From CAMTWB01 sp037441775 (GTDB taxonomy: Bacteria; Desulfobacterota; Syntrophia; Syntrophales; CAMTWB01), in NCBI GenBank assembly GCA_037441775.1, contig JBBIRO010000009.1, positions 1 to 64,000 on the forward strand: DNA of 64,000 nt, given 5' to 3'. Below, one piece after another: positions 1 through 8,391 of this stretch (its first letter is position 1; every line of letters begins with the position of its first letter). The notes under the pieces were generated by a model that was given only the letters and a program-made list of their open reading frames with translations, was not told the DNA's origin and searched no databases. The position numbers and the translations under genes were made by a program.

Positions 1-162
1 ATGCTCTTGTAAATAACATTTACCAAGCCTTGTCAAGTGGGAAACTGGGGATAGCAGCATCGTAAATATACGTTAAACATTTATGTGAGATGTGATAAAT
101 AAAGCTTGGTTGCAGATAAAAACTGATGTTCCAATAACTGATCCCCGGGCTAAAGAGGTATT

Positions 163-1401
163 ATGGATATAAAATCGTTACTCTCCCGGCGCAGCCGTGG
201 TTTGGTGCCCTCGCCGATCCGGAAGCTCGTTCCTCTGATGCGGCTGCCCGGTATGATTTCCTTTGGCGGGGGATACCCGCATCAGAGTACCTTTGCCTTC
301 TCGTCGCTTACGACAAAATTCGTAAGTAATCGCGAGTTTTTAATTTCCGGTCAGGATTTGGACCTGGCCTGCCAGTACGGCCCGACGGACGGCCTGACGG
401 ATTTAAAAACACTCATCGCCTCATGGCATCAAAATAAAGACGGCATAACCCTGGAAAACAGTGACTTCGTAATCCTCAATGGCTCTCAGGAGGGCCTGCA
501 CATCATGGCCTACCTGTTGCTTGACGAGGAAGACTCGGTAGCGCTGTCGGAACCGGCCTATCCGGGGGCCATCGGTGCCTTTCGTGCCTTTACCCGGAAT
601 TTCCTGCCGATCGAGCTCGACGAGGAGGGGATGATCACCGATAAACTGGAACAGGCGCTGGCGGCCCGGAAAAGCGCTGGGCTTCCAATGCCCAAGTTTA
701 TCTACGATGTGCCCAACGGACACAATCCGGCGGGCGTAACCCTCTCGCTGGTGCGTCGCCGGCAACTTCTGGCAATCGCCGCCCGCTACCGGATATTGAT
801 TCTAGAGGATGATCCCTATCAGTTGTTGCAGTTCGACGACCGGCCGCCTCTGCCCAGCCTCCAGGCGCTGGACCGGGAAAACCTGGTGGTCCGGCTGGAC
901 AGCTTTTCCAAGATATTCGCTCCGGGCCTGCGTCTGGGCTATGTTTCTGGTCCCAAGGAGATCATGCAGTATATCCAGCTCTACAAGCAAGGGGCCAACC
1001 TTCACACCAGCGGCATGTCCCAGATGCTGCTTGCCGGTTTCATGAAGACCCACAATCCGGAGGAATTTAGGGCGATTATCCGGGAAAATTGCCTTTTTTA
1101 TCAGCAAAACAGGGATGTTTTCATCCAGGCAGCCCGAAAATATCTGCCGCCGTCGGTAAGCTTTACGGTTCCTTCGGCCGGCCTTTTCGTCTGGTTTTCT
1201 CTACCAGCCAGGTTTGACTGCGCAAAAATGGTGGAGGAATACGGAAAGGAGCTGGGGATTCTATTGGTGCCCGGACCGGCCTTTTCCACCCGTGATGGAC
1301 TGCGTAATTGCCTCAGGGCCAGCTTCAGCATGGTGACGCCTGAGGACATCGAGGAAGGCATGGTCCGCTTTGCAAAAATGTTAGCTAAAGGAGACAGATA
1401 G
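163..1401 (+). CDS. PLP-dependent aminotransferase (class I/II, LysN/MocR-catalytic type)
   Basis: Fold-type I aminotransferase of 412 aa, expected to be cytoplasmic, using pyridoxal phosphate to transfer an amino group between an amino acid and a 2-oxo acid. The cofactor lysine is K250 in DSFSKIFAPGLRLGY; the PLP-contacting NGHNPAG motif (about 185-191) and LEDDPY (about 214-219) are present. Similarity is closest to 2-aminoadipate/aromatic aminotransferases and to the catalytic half of MocR regulators. There is no N-terminal winged-helix domain, so this is an enzyme and not a MocR regulator. The start is ATG with an AAAGAGG ribosome site just upstream. The lipoprotein gene follows 17 bases later and may be co-transcribed. 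The substrate cannot be read from sequence; the family call is secure. Confidence 0.9.
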   Translation: MDIKSLLSRRSRGLVPSPIRKLVPLMRLPGMISFGGGYPHQSTFAFSSLTTKFVSNREFLISGQDLDLACQYGPTDGLTDLKTLIASWHQNKDGITLENSDFVILNGSQEGLHIMAYLLLDEEDSVALSEPAYPGAIGAFRAFTRNFLPIELDEEGMITDKLEQALAARKSAGLPMPKFIYDVPNGHNPAGVTLSLVRRRQLLAIAARYRILILEDDPYQLLQFDDRPPLPSLQALDRENLVVRLDSFSKIFAPGLRLGYVSGPKEIMQYIQLYKQGANLHTSGMSQMLLAGFMKTHNPEEFRAIIRENCLFYQQNRDVFIQAARKYLPPSVSFTVPSAGLFVWFSLPARFDCAKMVEEYGKELGILLVPGPAFSTRDGLRNCLRASFSMVTPEDIEEGMVRFAKMLAKGDR

Positions 1402-1418
1402 CGTAAGGAGGGTTGAAA

Positions 1419-2153
1419 ATGAAAATAGCAATTGGCCGAGTGGCAATTCTGGCGCTTTTGTTGTTGGCTGTCACCGCTGGTTGCGCCAGCTACGAAAGGA
1501 AGGTCGTTCCCTTCAGGATGCCGGATACCTATCCCAACGTTACTGAAGTTGCGGGAGTGAAGTTAGCCGCGCACGCAATTAGTGACCCCGAGGAAGCCAA
1601 AGATGCCTTCGGCTTTGACATCATCGAAGCCGGCGTCCTGCCGCTCCAGTTGGCGTTTGACAACAAGGGAAATAATTCTTTTACGGTAGTTCCCAATCAG
1701 ACCTTCTTAATCGATGCGGGAAACAACCTCTGGCCGATTATTGACTCCGGACTGGCCTACGACCGGATCAGCAAGAAAACGGAATTGGGAAGGGTTGCCC
1801 CGGAGGCCGTAAAATCAGGTGCGCTAACCGCTGCCGCGGGCGCCTTAATCGGCGCCGCCATCGGCATCGTATCCGGTGGCCCGGTAGCCGACGCCGCCGT
1901 CAAGGGGGCGGCCGTGGGGACGGCAATCGGCGCAACCACCGGCGGGGCCAGGGGGCTTGGCGATCGGGAAGTGGGGGCCAGCATCCGGGAAGACCTGAAA
2001 AATCGCTCTCTCCAAAACCGCTCCATTAAACCAGGTGATTTGGCCTTTGGTTTCATCTTCTTCCCCGCTGAAGCGAAAAAACCAAAGGAGCTTAGGCTGA
2101 GGCTTAGGGACGAGGCATCCGGCAAAATATTTAACCTGGTGTTCGCGCTGTAA
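1419..2153 (+). CDS. Glycine-zipper outer-membrane lipoprotein
   Basis: Secreted lipoprotein of unknown role. The first residues are basic, followed by a hydrophobic core and a lipobox (LAVTAGC), so the mature protein should begin with an acylated cysteine near residue 24. A glycine/alanine-rich stretch at about residues 130-175 (GALIGAAIGIVSGG, then GAAVGTAIGATTGGARG) is a glycine zipper, a motif that inserts in or packs against membranes in Slp/OmpA-associated lipoproteins. I chose ATG 1419 over the in-frame TTG at 1413 because the AAGGAGG at 1405-1411 is too close to the TTG and correctly spaced for the ATG. It follows the aminotransferase gene closely with no evident functional link. Confidence 0.75.
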   Translation: MKIAIGRVAILALLLLAVTAGCASYERKVVPFRMPDTYPNVTEVAGVKLAAHAISDPEEAKDAFGFDIIEAGVLPLQLAFDNKGNNSFTVVPNQTFLIDAGNNLWPIIDSGLAYDRISKKTELGRVAPEAVKSGALTAAAGALIGAAIGIVSGGPVADAAVKGAAVGTAIGATTGGARGLGDREVGASIREDLKNRSLQNRSIKPGDLAFGFIFFPAEAKKPKELRLRLRDEASGKIFNLVFAL

Positions 2154-2185
2154 TCGGCAGGCATTTTTTCAGGGTAGGCATTGCA

Positions 2186-2896
2186 TCATGCCCCGGAGGA
2201 GGCGCCGGGGTGCGGCGCCTCCTTCTTCCAGGAAACTATCAGGAATGCGCCGGTTGTGGCGTTAAGACGTTTCCCCTCCGCTTCGATAATTGCTGCTTGT
2301 GATGGGTCATCCTGCTTGGAGAAGTGAATCGCCGTAGCAAATTTCCCCGCAACCGGCGCACAGGCCAGCATTTCCGCCGGGGAGCGAAAATAAACCCGCT
2401 CGAAAATGGGATGACCCTTGGTTTTGGCATCCTGGGCGCGGCGGGTGGCCCAGGGGCTTAAACTGTTGAGAGTTGCAACCACGATCAGCCCACCTAACTT
2501 GGTGACTCGAAATAATTCCGTAACCGCCGCCGCGGCGTCCGCTATGAATTCAATCGCCGTAACCGACAGGGATTTATCGAATACCCCATCCGGAAAAGGC
2601 AGTCGCAACATATCCCCCTGAAGACAGGAGAAGGGCAGCTTCCCGGCCTTTTCGATCGAGCGTTGCAGCATGGTCGGGGAAATATCCAACCCGATCACTG
2701 AGGCGCCGCTTTGCAGCACCTCCCGGGTGAAGATTCCGGTTCCGCAACCGGCGTCCAAAATTAATTCACCCTTGTCCGGCTGGAGAAACTCCCGCAGCAA
2801 CTGAGATTCATAATGATTGATCAGCCGCCCCGTCGGGGTTTCGAACCACCGGTCATAGCGCTCGGGCCAATCATCAAAAATCTGGGGACCGATCAT
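2186..2896 (-). CDS. SAM-dependent class I methyltransferase
   Basis: Soluble methyltransferase of about 236 aa with the Rossmann SAM-binding motif I LILDAGCGTGIF. Motif II/post I is GLDISPTML and motif IV is the LRLPFPDGVFD region, as in the UbiE/Methyltransf_11 family. The acceptor substrate is unknown. The frame is open much further upstream, to 3103, but that stretch reads through the zinc-ribbon gene in another frame and is not homologous to anything expected, so I place the start at ATG 2896. The gene begins 22 bases after the zinc-ribbon gene ends, so the two are probably translated from one message. Its last codons contain a perfect 10-bp inverted repeat. Confidence 0.8.
   Translation of the reverse strand: MIGPQIFDDWPERYDRWFETPTGRLINHYESQLLREFLQPDKGELILDAGCGTGIFTREVLQSGASVIGLDISPTMLQRSIEKAGKLPFSCLQGDMLRLPFPDGVFDKSLSVTAIEFIADAAAAVTELFRVTKLGGLIVVATLNSLSPWATRRAQDAKTKGHPIFERVYFRSPAEMLACAPVAGKFATAIHFSKQDDPSQAAIIEAEGKRLNATTGAFLIVSWKKEAPHPGASSGA
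2197..2223. terminator. Inverted repeat at convergent gene ends, possible terminator
   Basis: Perfect 10-bp arms AGGAGGCGCC and GGCGCCTCCT around a 7-base loop, between the convergent ends of the lipoprotein and methyltransferase genes and inside the last codons of the latter. No clear T run follows on either strand, so termination is only a suggestion. Confidence 0.35.
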
Positions 2897-2918
2897 TTTT
2901 TTATCCCACTCTTGCTTC

Positions 2919-3119
2919 CTAGCCGGCCAGGCCGCAGGTGGTGCATTTACCATCGACAACAATGCCAATGCAGTTGCCATCACTGCACAAGACGCGATTG
3001 TCCCAGTCCGGATCGGAGTCATCGGTAATCGGGGCCTCCGCGCCCAACAGGTAAAAACCGCAGTGGAGGCAGTATCTGCTTTCCTCAGGAATTGATTTTT
3101 CACATTTGGTGCAATTCAT
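2919..3119 (-). CDS. Small double zinc-ribbon protein
   Basis: Protein of 66 aa with eight cysteines in CxxC pairs: C3/C6 with C17/C20, then C45/C50 with C59/C62. This suggests two zinc-ribbon modules separated by an acidic linker (DDSDPDWD). It has a strong AAGGAG ribosome site 7-8 bases before the ATG. It lies directly upstream of the methyltransferase and downstream of mobA on the same strand. Such ribbons often bind nucleic acid or a partner protein, but nothing here tells which. The gene is real, judging from the cysteine pattern and the ribosome site. Confidence 0.75.
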   Translation of the reverse strand: MNCTKCEKSIPEESRYCLHCGFYLLGAEAPITDDSDPDWDNRVLCSDGNCIGIVVDGKCTTCGLAG

Positions 3120-3158
3120 TTTTTATCTCCTTTTGAGATTATCAGGGTATTTCGTGTT

Positions 3159-3752
3159 TTATGACGACCGCAATTGCCGGTAACGTTCAAAATCATCAGG
3201 CGAGTTGATGTTGAAGAACATCCGCCCTGTTCGATCGAAAGATTCGATGACGTTAAACGGAATTACCAGCGGCTTTACCACCTGATAGAGGTCGATTATC
3301 TTCAGTTTGTTTTGGGCAAGCATCCTGGCCATCGGCGGCAAGGTTTTTTTGCCGTAAACCGCGTGCAGCGGCTGGAGGCCGTCTAATGGTTTCGGCACGA
3401 CAATCTGATGAGTGCCGACGGAATCAATCATATGTTCGATAAATGGTATATTGAGAAAGGGCATATCGCAAGGCACTACGAAGGCGTAATCATGAGAAGA
3501 ATGGAAAAGTCCGGTATAGAGACCACCGTAAGAGCCCTTGTCTTTGTAGATGTCGGTCACGATTGCCGCCGGCAGATGGAGGTACAGGAGTGGCTCGTTG
3601 GTGACGACAATCACCTCCGGGAATACCTCTACGAGAGACTCCACCACCTGGTCAATCAGGGGGCGGCCTTCCAGTTCGAGAAAGGCCTTGTTGACCCCCA
3701 TGCGGGAACTCTTGCCGCCGGCCAATACCACAGCGGAGACTGCTGTTTTCAA
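3159..3752 (-). CDS. mobA: Molybdenum cofactor guanylyltransferase MobA
   Basis: Transfers GMP from GTP to Mo-molybdopterin, making the guanine dinucleotide cofactor used by DMSO-reductase-family enzymes. The 197-aa protein starts with the nucleotidyltransferase signature VVLAGGKSSRMG, has K23 in the following NKAFLELEG, and carries the metal-binding VPCDMPFLN loop near residue 95. Its length matches MobA. The start is TTG with GGAG four bases upstream. Its neighbours are a QueG-like Fe-S protein upstream and the zinc-ribbon gene downstream. It implies that molybdoenzymes of the MGD type exist in this genome, which matters for the decayed molybdoenzyme genes at 12.6-13.3 kb. Confidence 0.88.
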   Translation of the reverse strand: MKTAVSAVVLAGGKSSRMGVNKAFLELEGRPLIDQVVESLVEVFPEVIVVTNEPLLYLHLPAAIVTDIYKDKGSYGGLYTGLFHSSHDYAFVVPCDMPFLNIPFIEHMIDSVGTHQIVVPKPLDGLQPLHAVYGKKTLPPMARMLAQNKLKIIDLYQVVKPLVIPFNVIESFDRTGRMFFNINSPDDFERYRQLRSS

Positions 3753-3794
3753 TCTGCTCCACCCATTTTATGAACCCGTCCCGCCAACCGCATC

Positions 3795-4598
3795 TTAAGG
3801 TATTGCCCATTCGCAGGGAACGGCAGTCTGACACTTACCGCAGGCGCTGCCGGAATAGCCGTGCCTTATCCGGACTGCCGCCAGAGGATCATCAATGAAA
3901 ATATACTGATGGCACTTCTTTTTATCCTTGCCGCAAGCCGAAATAGCCCCTGCGGGACAGCGCTCGATACAGGCGCCGCATGATCCGTCAACCAAAAAAG
4001 GGCAATACTCAAAAAAAGACTGATACGCCCGCTTGGTTGGCGTAAGTTCGATATTGGTGACAACGCTGCCAAAACGCCCGGCCATGCCGCGGCTGGTTAT
4101 CAAACCGCGGTTCAGGCTAAAGGTGCCCAATCCGGCGATCCAGGCGACATGTCTTTCCGACCAGTTGCTGCGAAATAATTGATAATCCGCCAGCCAGTCC
4201 TTCTCGATGGCCGGGGCGACCGCCCTGCCGCCTACAGCAGTCAGTTCCGCTGCCAGGAAATTCCGGAGTTTATTATTTAATCCCTCCCCCTGATAGCGTC
4301 CCTTTAACCATTCTTCGGAAGCCAGACCCCGGCCGTGGTTCGACAACCGTACCTTCTCGGAAAAGGGCAGGAAATAAGAAATTACTGTCCCGGCGTCGGT
4401 CAGCCATTCCTGTGGCAACCGATGGACATCACCGACGACGCTTTCTTTTTTAAGCTCCACAAAAAGAGGGTCCCGGGCCTGGGCAAATCCCACCAGCGGC
4501 TCGTCGTAGATGTGAATCTCCGGGGTAAGCCGGTTTGACTCCTCTTGCCGGACAAAGGAAACGATTTTTTCAACCAGGTTTTCGCTACTTATGTTCAT
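3795..4598 (-). CDS. QueG-like 4Fe-4S binding protein
   Basis: Protein of 267 aa resembling the cobalamin/iron-sulfur epoxyqueuosine reductase family but shorter than true QueG, which has a C-terminal HEAT region. The C-terminal third carries a ferredoxin-like cluster motif CGACIERCP and a second set ending CGKCQTAVPCEW. The central region with GRFGSVVTNIEL is also typical of this family. It is probably a redox or reductive-activation protein; epoxyqueuosine reduction is possible but not shown. It lies 42 bases upstream of mobA on the same strand. Confidence 0.7.
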   Translation of the reverse strand: MNISSENLVEKIVSFVRQEESNRLTPEIHIYDEPLVGFAQARDPLFVELKKESVVGDVHRLPQEWLTDAGTVISYFLPFSEKVRLSNHGRGLASEEWLKGRYQGEGLNNKLRNFLAAELTAVGGRAVAPAIEKDWLADYQLFRSNWSERHVAWIAGLGTFSLNRGLITSRGMAGRFGSVVTNIELTPTKRAYQSFFEYCPFLVDGSCGACIERCPAGAISACGKDKKKCHQYIFIDDPLAAVRIRHGYSGSACGKCQTAVPCEWAIP

Positions 4599-4625
4599 GG
4601 GGCGCCTCGCTTGATTGCAATAAAA

Positions 4626-6200
4626 TTAATCCTGGTCCAACCGCTGCAGCCGTCGGAAGATCCGGGTGATGCATGCGGCGGAATCGCAACCGGTGTCGAT
4701 CCGCAGGTGACAGATGGCTGGCAATTCATCGATCGCCTCAAAATCTTGCTTCTGGGCGGCAAACAGCTCCCAGCGTCCGTCTGAGGGCTCATCCTTCAGG
4801 TGAGCTCTTTGTTCCAGCCTTTCCCGGATGGTGCCTTCGGCGCTGACGCACTCAACCACCAGGAAATCGGCTTTTGCCGCCCGCGCAATATCCTGCGCCC
4901 GCAAGCGGAGGTCCTTTTTTTTGAAGGAAGCGTCGATTATAACCGATTTCCCATCCTGCAAGATCTGTCCGGCCCGGTTAAACAATTCCGTATAGGTAAG
5001 ATCGGTTACGGAATCGTTGTATATGCCCTGACCGTATTCATCCCGCCGGCGGGCTGTTCGATCCAGCGATAGCATTTCCTTCCGCACAACGTCCGATTGA
5101 ATTGCCGGCGCACCTAAGCGCCTGGCCAATGTTTGCGCGAGAGTGCTTTTCCCCGTACCCATCAACCCGGACATGACGATGAGAAACGGCTTCAGGGGGC
5201 GGGCGGCGTAATTGCAGGCCAGATCAAAATACCCGTGGGCGGCGCCTTTGGCGGCATCTCTTTCAGCAAGGCCGATCCCCGGATCATCAAGTTTGAAACT
5301 GATAACTTTGCCGCGGACATAGGCGTAGTAGGCTTTGTAAAAGTTAATGAGGGTTGCGATATGGGGATCGCCGGAATACCTGCGGTAAGAACGTACAAAA
5401 CGTTCCGCCAGCTCGGGATAGGCGTTGTAATCCAGATCCATCGCCAGAAAAGCCACATCGGCCGCCACGTCGGTGTTACGAAACCGTTCGTTAAATTCGA
5501 TGCAGTCAAAAATGGTTATTGCGGGGGCAAGACAGATATGTTCCAGGTGCAGGTCGCCGTGACACTCTCTGATTCGGTGCTGTCGTACCCTTTCCTCAAA
5601 AAGCTCTTCGTTCCCGGTCATGAAGGCCCGGCAATAGTCCCTGATGAATTCAAACTGCCAGCGGGGGATGGTAACATCAATATAGCTTTCGGTTTGCCGG
5701 AAGTTTTCCTCCTGGTTGAATCGAACCGTAGCGAGGCTCCCGTTGCGGTCGATTTCACCGCCGGTTGCCGCCTGTTGATGAAAAAGGACGATTCTTTCAG
5801 CCAAACTATCCATTACCGCCGGATCAAGGCCCTGTTGCAGGAGAACCTTGAGCATTCCCTGGGCGGGCAACCGCCTCATCTTCAAGGTATATTCCACAGT
5901 CTTTCCTGGGCCGCCGAGGGATAGGAGGCCCTGATCATCCTCGTTGATCGGCAACACCTCCAGGTAGGTATCCGGGGCCAGCCTGCGGTTTAAGCGCAAT
6001 TCCTCCTGGCAATACCATTTTCTCCGGTCAAGCGATGTAAAATCAAGGAACCCAAAATTCACGGCCTTCTTGACCTTGTAAACATAATCTCCGGCCAGGA
6101 AGATAAGAGAAATGTGGGTCTGGATTAATTCCACCTCATAAGGCGCATGGGGATAGAACGACGGATTAAGCAGCGAAATTGCTATTTGGGGGTGGGTCAT
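4626..6200 (-). CDS. Two-domain kinase: aminoglycoside-phosphotransferase-like plus P-loop kinase
   Basis: A fusion of 524 aa. Residues about 25-330 look like an APH/choline-kinase domain with the catalytic loop HGDLHLEH (214-221) and the metal-binding IFDCIEF segment. Residues about 338-524 are a separate AAA_33/gluconate-kinase-like P-loop domain with Walker A GLMGTGKS (345-352). This architecture is widespread and annotated only as a bifunctional APH/ATP-binding protein; the phosphate acceptor is unknown. The ATG start follows a weak AAGG site. It heads the minus-strand group containing the QueG-like gene and mobA. An antibiotic-resistance role is not implied. Confidence 0.8.
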   Translation of the reverse strand: MTHPQIAISLLNPSFYPHAPYEVELIQTHISLIFLAGDYVYKVKKAVNFGFLDFTSLDRRKWYCQEELRLNRRLAPDTYLEVLPINEDDQGLLSLGGPGKTVEYTLKMRRLPAQGMLKVLLQQGLDPAVMDSLAERIVLFHQQAATGGEIDRNGSLATVRFNQEENFRQTESYIDVTIPRWQFEFIRDYCRAFMTGNEELFEERVRQHRIRECHGDLHLEHICLAPAITIFDCIEFNERFRNTDVAADVAFLAMDLDYNAYPELAERFVRSYRRYSGDPHIATLINFYKAYYAYVRGKVISFKLDDPGIGLAERDAAKGAAHGYFDLACNYAARPLKPFLIVMSGLMGTGKSTLAQTLARRLGAPAIQSDVVRKEMLSLDRTARRRDEYGQGIYNDSVTDLTYTELFNRAGQILQDGKSVIIDASFKKKDLRLRAQDIARAAKADFLVVECVSAEGTIRERLEQRAHLKDEPSDGRWELFAAQKQDFEAIDELPAICHLRIDTGCDSAACITRIFRRLQRLDQD

Positions 6201-6259
6201 AATTGTGAACCTTGACGGTCAGGTAAAAAAAAGGAGGCAGGACTGCTCATCTGTCCCTA

Positions 6260-6625
6260 TTATCCGATAGCCACGGCAAACATTTTCAGCAGCTTCTCCG
6301 GGGTGATTGGTTTCGAAAGAAAAAAATCAGCTCCGGCGCCCAGCCCAATGGCCCGGTCCTCCTCCTGGCTTTTGGCCGTAAGGAAAATGATGGGAATGTA
6401 ATTAAGATGCTCCTGCTCCCGGATCCGCCGACAGAGCTCAATCCCGTCCATCCGTGGCATGATCACATCTAAAACCAGCAGGTCGAATCTTTCGTTTTTG
6501 ATCCGCTCTAAAGCATCGAAGCCGTTGGAGGACGTATGGACTTCGTATTGCTCCCGTTTAAGGAGTTCCTTAAGCGCGATCAGGATCATTTCATCGTCGT
6601 CAACTATAAGTATTTTCTTGTTCAT
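6260..6625 (-). CDS. Single-domain response regulator (CheY-like)
   Basis: Receiver domain only, 121 aa, with the acidic pair in LIVDDDE, phospho-acceptor D53 in LVLDVIMPRMDG and the conserved lysine in FLSKPITPEKL. There is no output domain, so it must act by protein contact or relay. Its ATG directly abuts the TAG of the upstream histidine kinase gene, indicating coupled translation and a cognate pair. Confidence 0.88.
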   Translation of the reverse strand: MNKKILIVDDDEMILIALKELLKREQYEVHTSSNGFDALERIKNERFDLLVLDVIMPRMDGIELCRRIREQEHLNYIPIIFLTAKSQEEDRAIGLGAGADFFLSKPITPEKLLKMFAVAIG

Positions 6626-8215
6626 CTAGCCCCCATTGGTAACAGGGATATAAATTGTAACTTCCGTCCCTGTCCCCAGCTTACTTTTAATCTTGATTCT
6701 GCCCTTGTGAGCTTCCATGATACTGAAACAAAGCGACAACCCCAGCCCTGTTCCCTTGGCCACCGGTTTAGTGGTAAAAAAAGGTTCCATTACCTTATCC
6801 AGATTCGCATGTGGAATGCCGATACCGTTATCCTTAACTGTAGCGACCACAAAATTTTCATCATCTTCATACAGGCAAGAAGTGGTGATTGTCAACTCCC
6901 TTGGCGCGTTTACTTCATCCAAGGCATCGCGGGCATTGGAAATCAGATTGAGAAAGACCTGCTCCAGATGATTGACGTCGCCCATTATTTTGGGCAGGCC
7001 ACCCGTCAGATTCTTGTAAATCGTAATATTGTGATTGAGCAGTTGCTGGCCCGTGATCAGCAAAGCTTGTTCTATCGGAAGATTAATATCGATCGGCAGC
7101 ATGTTTATATCCGTCTGCCGGGAGAATTCCCGCAGATGGTTGACGATCTTCTCGATCCGATCATTGCATTTTCTGACAATTTCCAGACGTTCCCGGTTCG
7201 GACATTCATCATGGAGGTTGTTAAATATCACATGCAGGAGTGTCTGGGACGCCATCAGCGGGTTGTTGAGCTCATGGGCGACGCCGGCCACCAATTCTCC
7301 CAGCGCCCGCATCTTCGACGCTTCCACCAGGTAGGCCTGCGTCTCCTTGAGCTTGATCTCCAGGCGCTTTTGTTCCGTGACATTTTTGAATATACCCGCC
7401 GTGCCGATCAATTCCCCCTCTTCGTTTTGCAGCAGATATGCCGAGGTCAATATGTGCAGGTTCAACCCGCTTTTGCTGGTCACTTGCATATTGTAGTTTT
7501 CCACTCGACTGTGGGCTCTAAGAGCGGTCATGATCTGCCGGGCCTCATCAATGCCTCTGGTATATACGTAAGAGATGTGGCGCCCCAGCAACTCTTTTTT
7601 CGAGTATTCCAGCATCTCGGCAATGGCCCGGTTCAAGTAGGTTATATTTCCCTTGAGATCGGTAGTAACAATGCCGTCCACCGAGCTTTCCATGATGTTT
7701 TCCAGAAAATCTTTGGTTTCCCGAAGTTGTTTTTCCAGTGCTTCCCGCTGCTTGGCTTGAAGCCGTATTTGGGTTATATCACTTACAATATCTACAAAGC
7801 CAATGGTTTTGCCCGCAGGATCGCGAATGGCGGTAACCGTGGAGTGGGCGGGGAAAAGCTCGCCGTTCTTGCGAACCCGGCTCATTTCCACGTCGCATAG
7901 TCCCTCGGCCATGACGCGACGGACGATATCCGCCTGTATCCCCTTGCTTATGTCGGTGGGCAGCAGGGTCACACTGATGTTATGTTTGTCTACTACCTCC
8001 GCCTTTTCCCAGCCGAAGATGTTTTCCGCGCCGCGGTTAAACTCGGCAATCAGGCCGTTGCCGCCAACGGCAATGATTGCATATTCCGTAATGCTGTTTA
8101 AAACGCTTTCCAGGAAGCGCGACAGGTTACGGTAGCGCTCCTTGGATTCCTCCAGCTCCCGGTGGCTGTCGCTGTGGGTCATCTTTTCCAGATCAGACGT
8201 GTTATCTATCTTCAT
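6626..8215 (-). CDS. PAS-PAS sensor histidine kinase
   Basis: Cytoplasmic-looking histidine kinase of about 529 aa with no transmembrane segment. It has a PAS domain at about 30-150, a second PAS at about 165-285, and a HisKA helix with the phospho-accepting histidine at about 315 (GVAHELNNP). The HATPase domain has N box NLISNARDA, G1 VKDNGIGIP and G2 GTGLGLSLCF. Two adjacent ATGs (8218 and 8215) are possible; the second is better spaced from the AGAGG. The signal is probably small-molecule or redox, sensed by PAS, but no ligand residues are recognisable. It is transcribed with the single-domain regulator downstream. Confidence 0.87.
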   Translation of the reverse strand: MKIDNTSDLEKMTHSDSHRELEESKERYRNLSRFLESVLNSITEYAIIAVGGNGLIAEFNRGAENIFGWEKAEVVDKHNISVTLLPTDISKGIQADIVRRVMAEGLCDVEMSRVRKNGELFPAHSTVTAIRDPAGKTIGFVDIVSDITQIRLQAKQREALEKQLRETKDFLENIMESSVDGIVTTDLKGNITYLNRAIAEMLEYSKKELLGRHISYVYTRGIDEARQIMTALRAHSRVENYNMQVTSKSGLNLHILTSAYLLQNEEGELIGTAGIFKNVTEQKRLEIKLKETQAYLVEASKMRALGELVAGVAHELNNPLMASQTLLHVIFNNLHDECPNRERLEIVRKCNDRIEKIVNHLREFSRQTDINMLPIDINLPIEQALLITGQQLLNHNITIYKNLTGGLPKIMGDVNHLEQVFLNLISNARDALDEVNAPRELTITTSCLYEDDENFVVATVKDNGIGIPHANLDKVMEPFFTTKPVAKGTGLGLSLCFSIMEAHKGRIKIKSKLGTGTEVTIYIPVTNGG

Positions 8216-8391
8216 CATAAGCCTCTTTTACTTAAGGAAGCGCCTTTGGTCCGCGCTGGGTGTTATTTAAATTAATTATTTCGGCCTGTCAAACAGGACG
8301 ACCTCATAAAAAGCCGGCGAAAGGTGATTGATTTTAGGAGGACATATCTGGTAGCCTAGCGTGGCTAAATTTGTCATTCATCAGAGGTTCT

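Noticed and set aside
1..162. Partial gene or promoter at the window start
   Set aside because: I see no coding sequence or strong promoter pair in this stretch.
2897..3103. N-terminal extension of the methyltransferase frame
   Set aside because: It lies over the zinc-ribbon gene in another frame and has no methyltransferase homology; ATG 2896 fits better.
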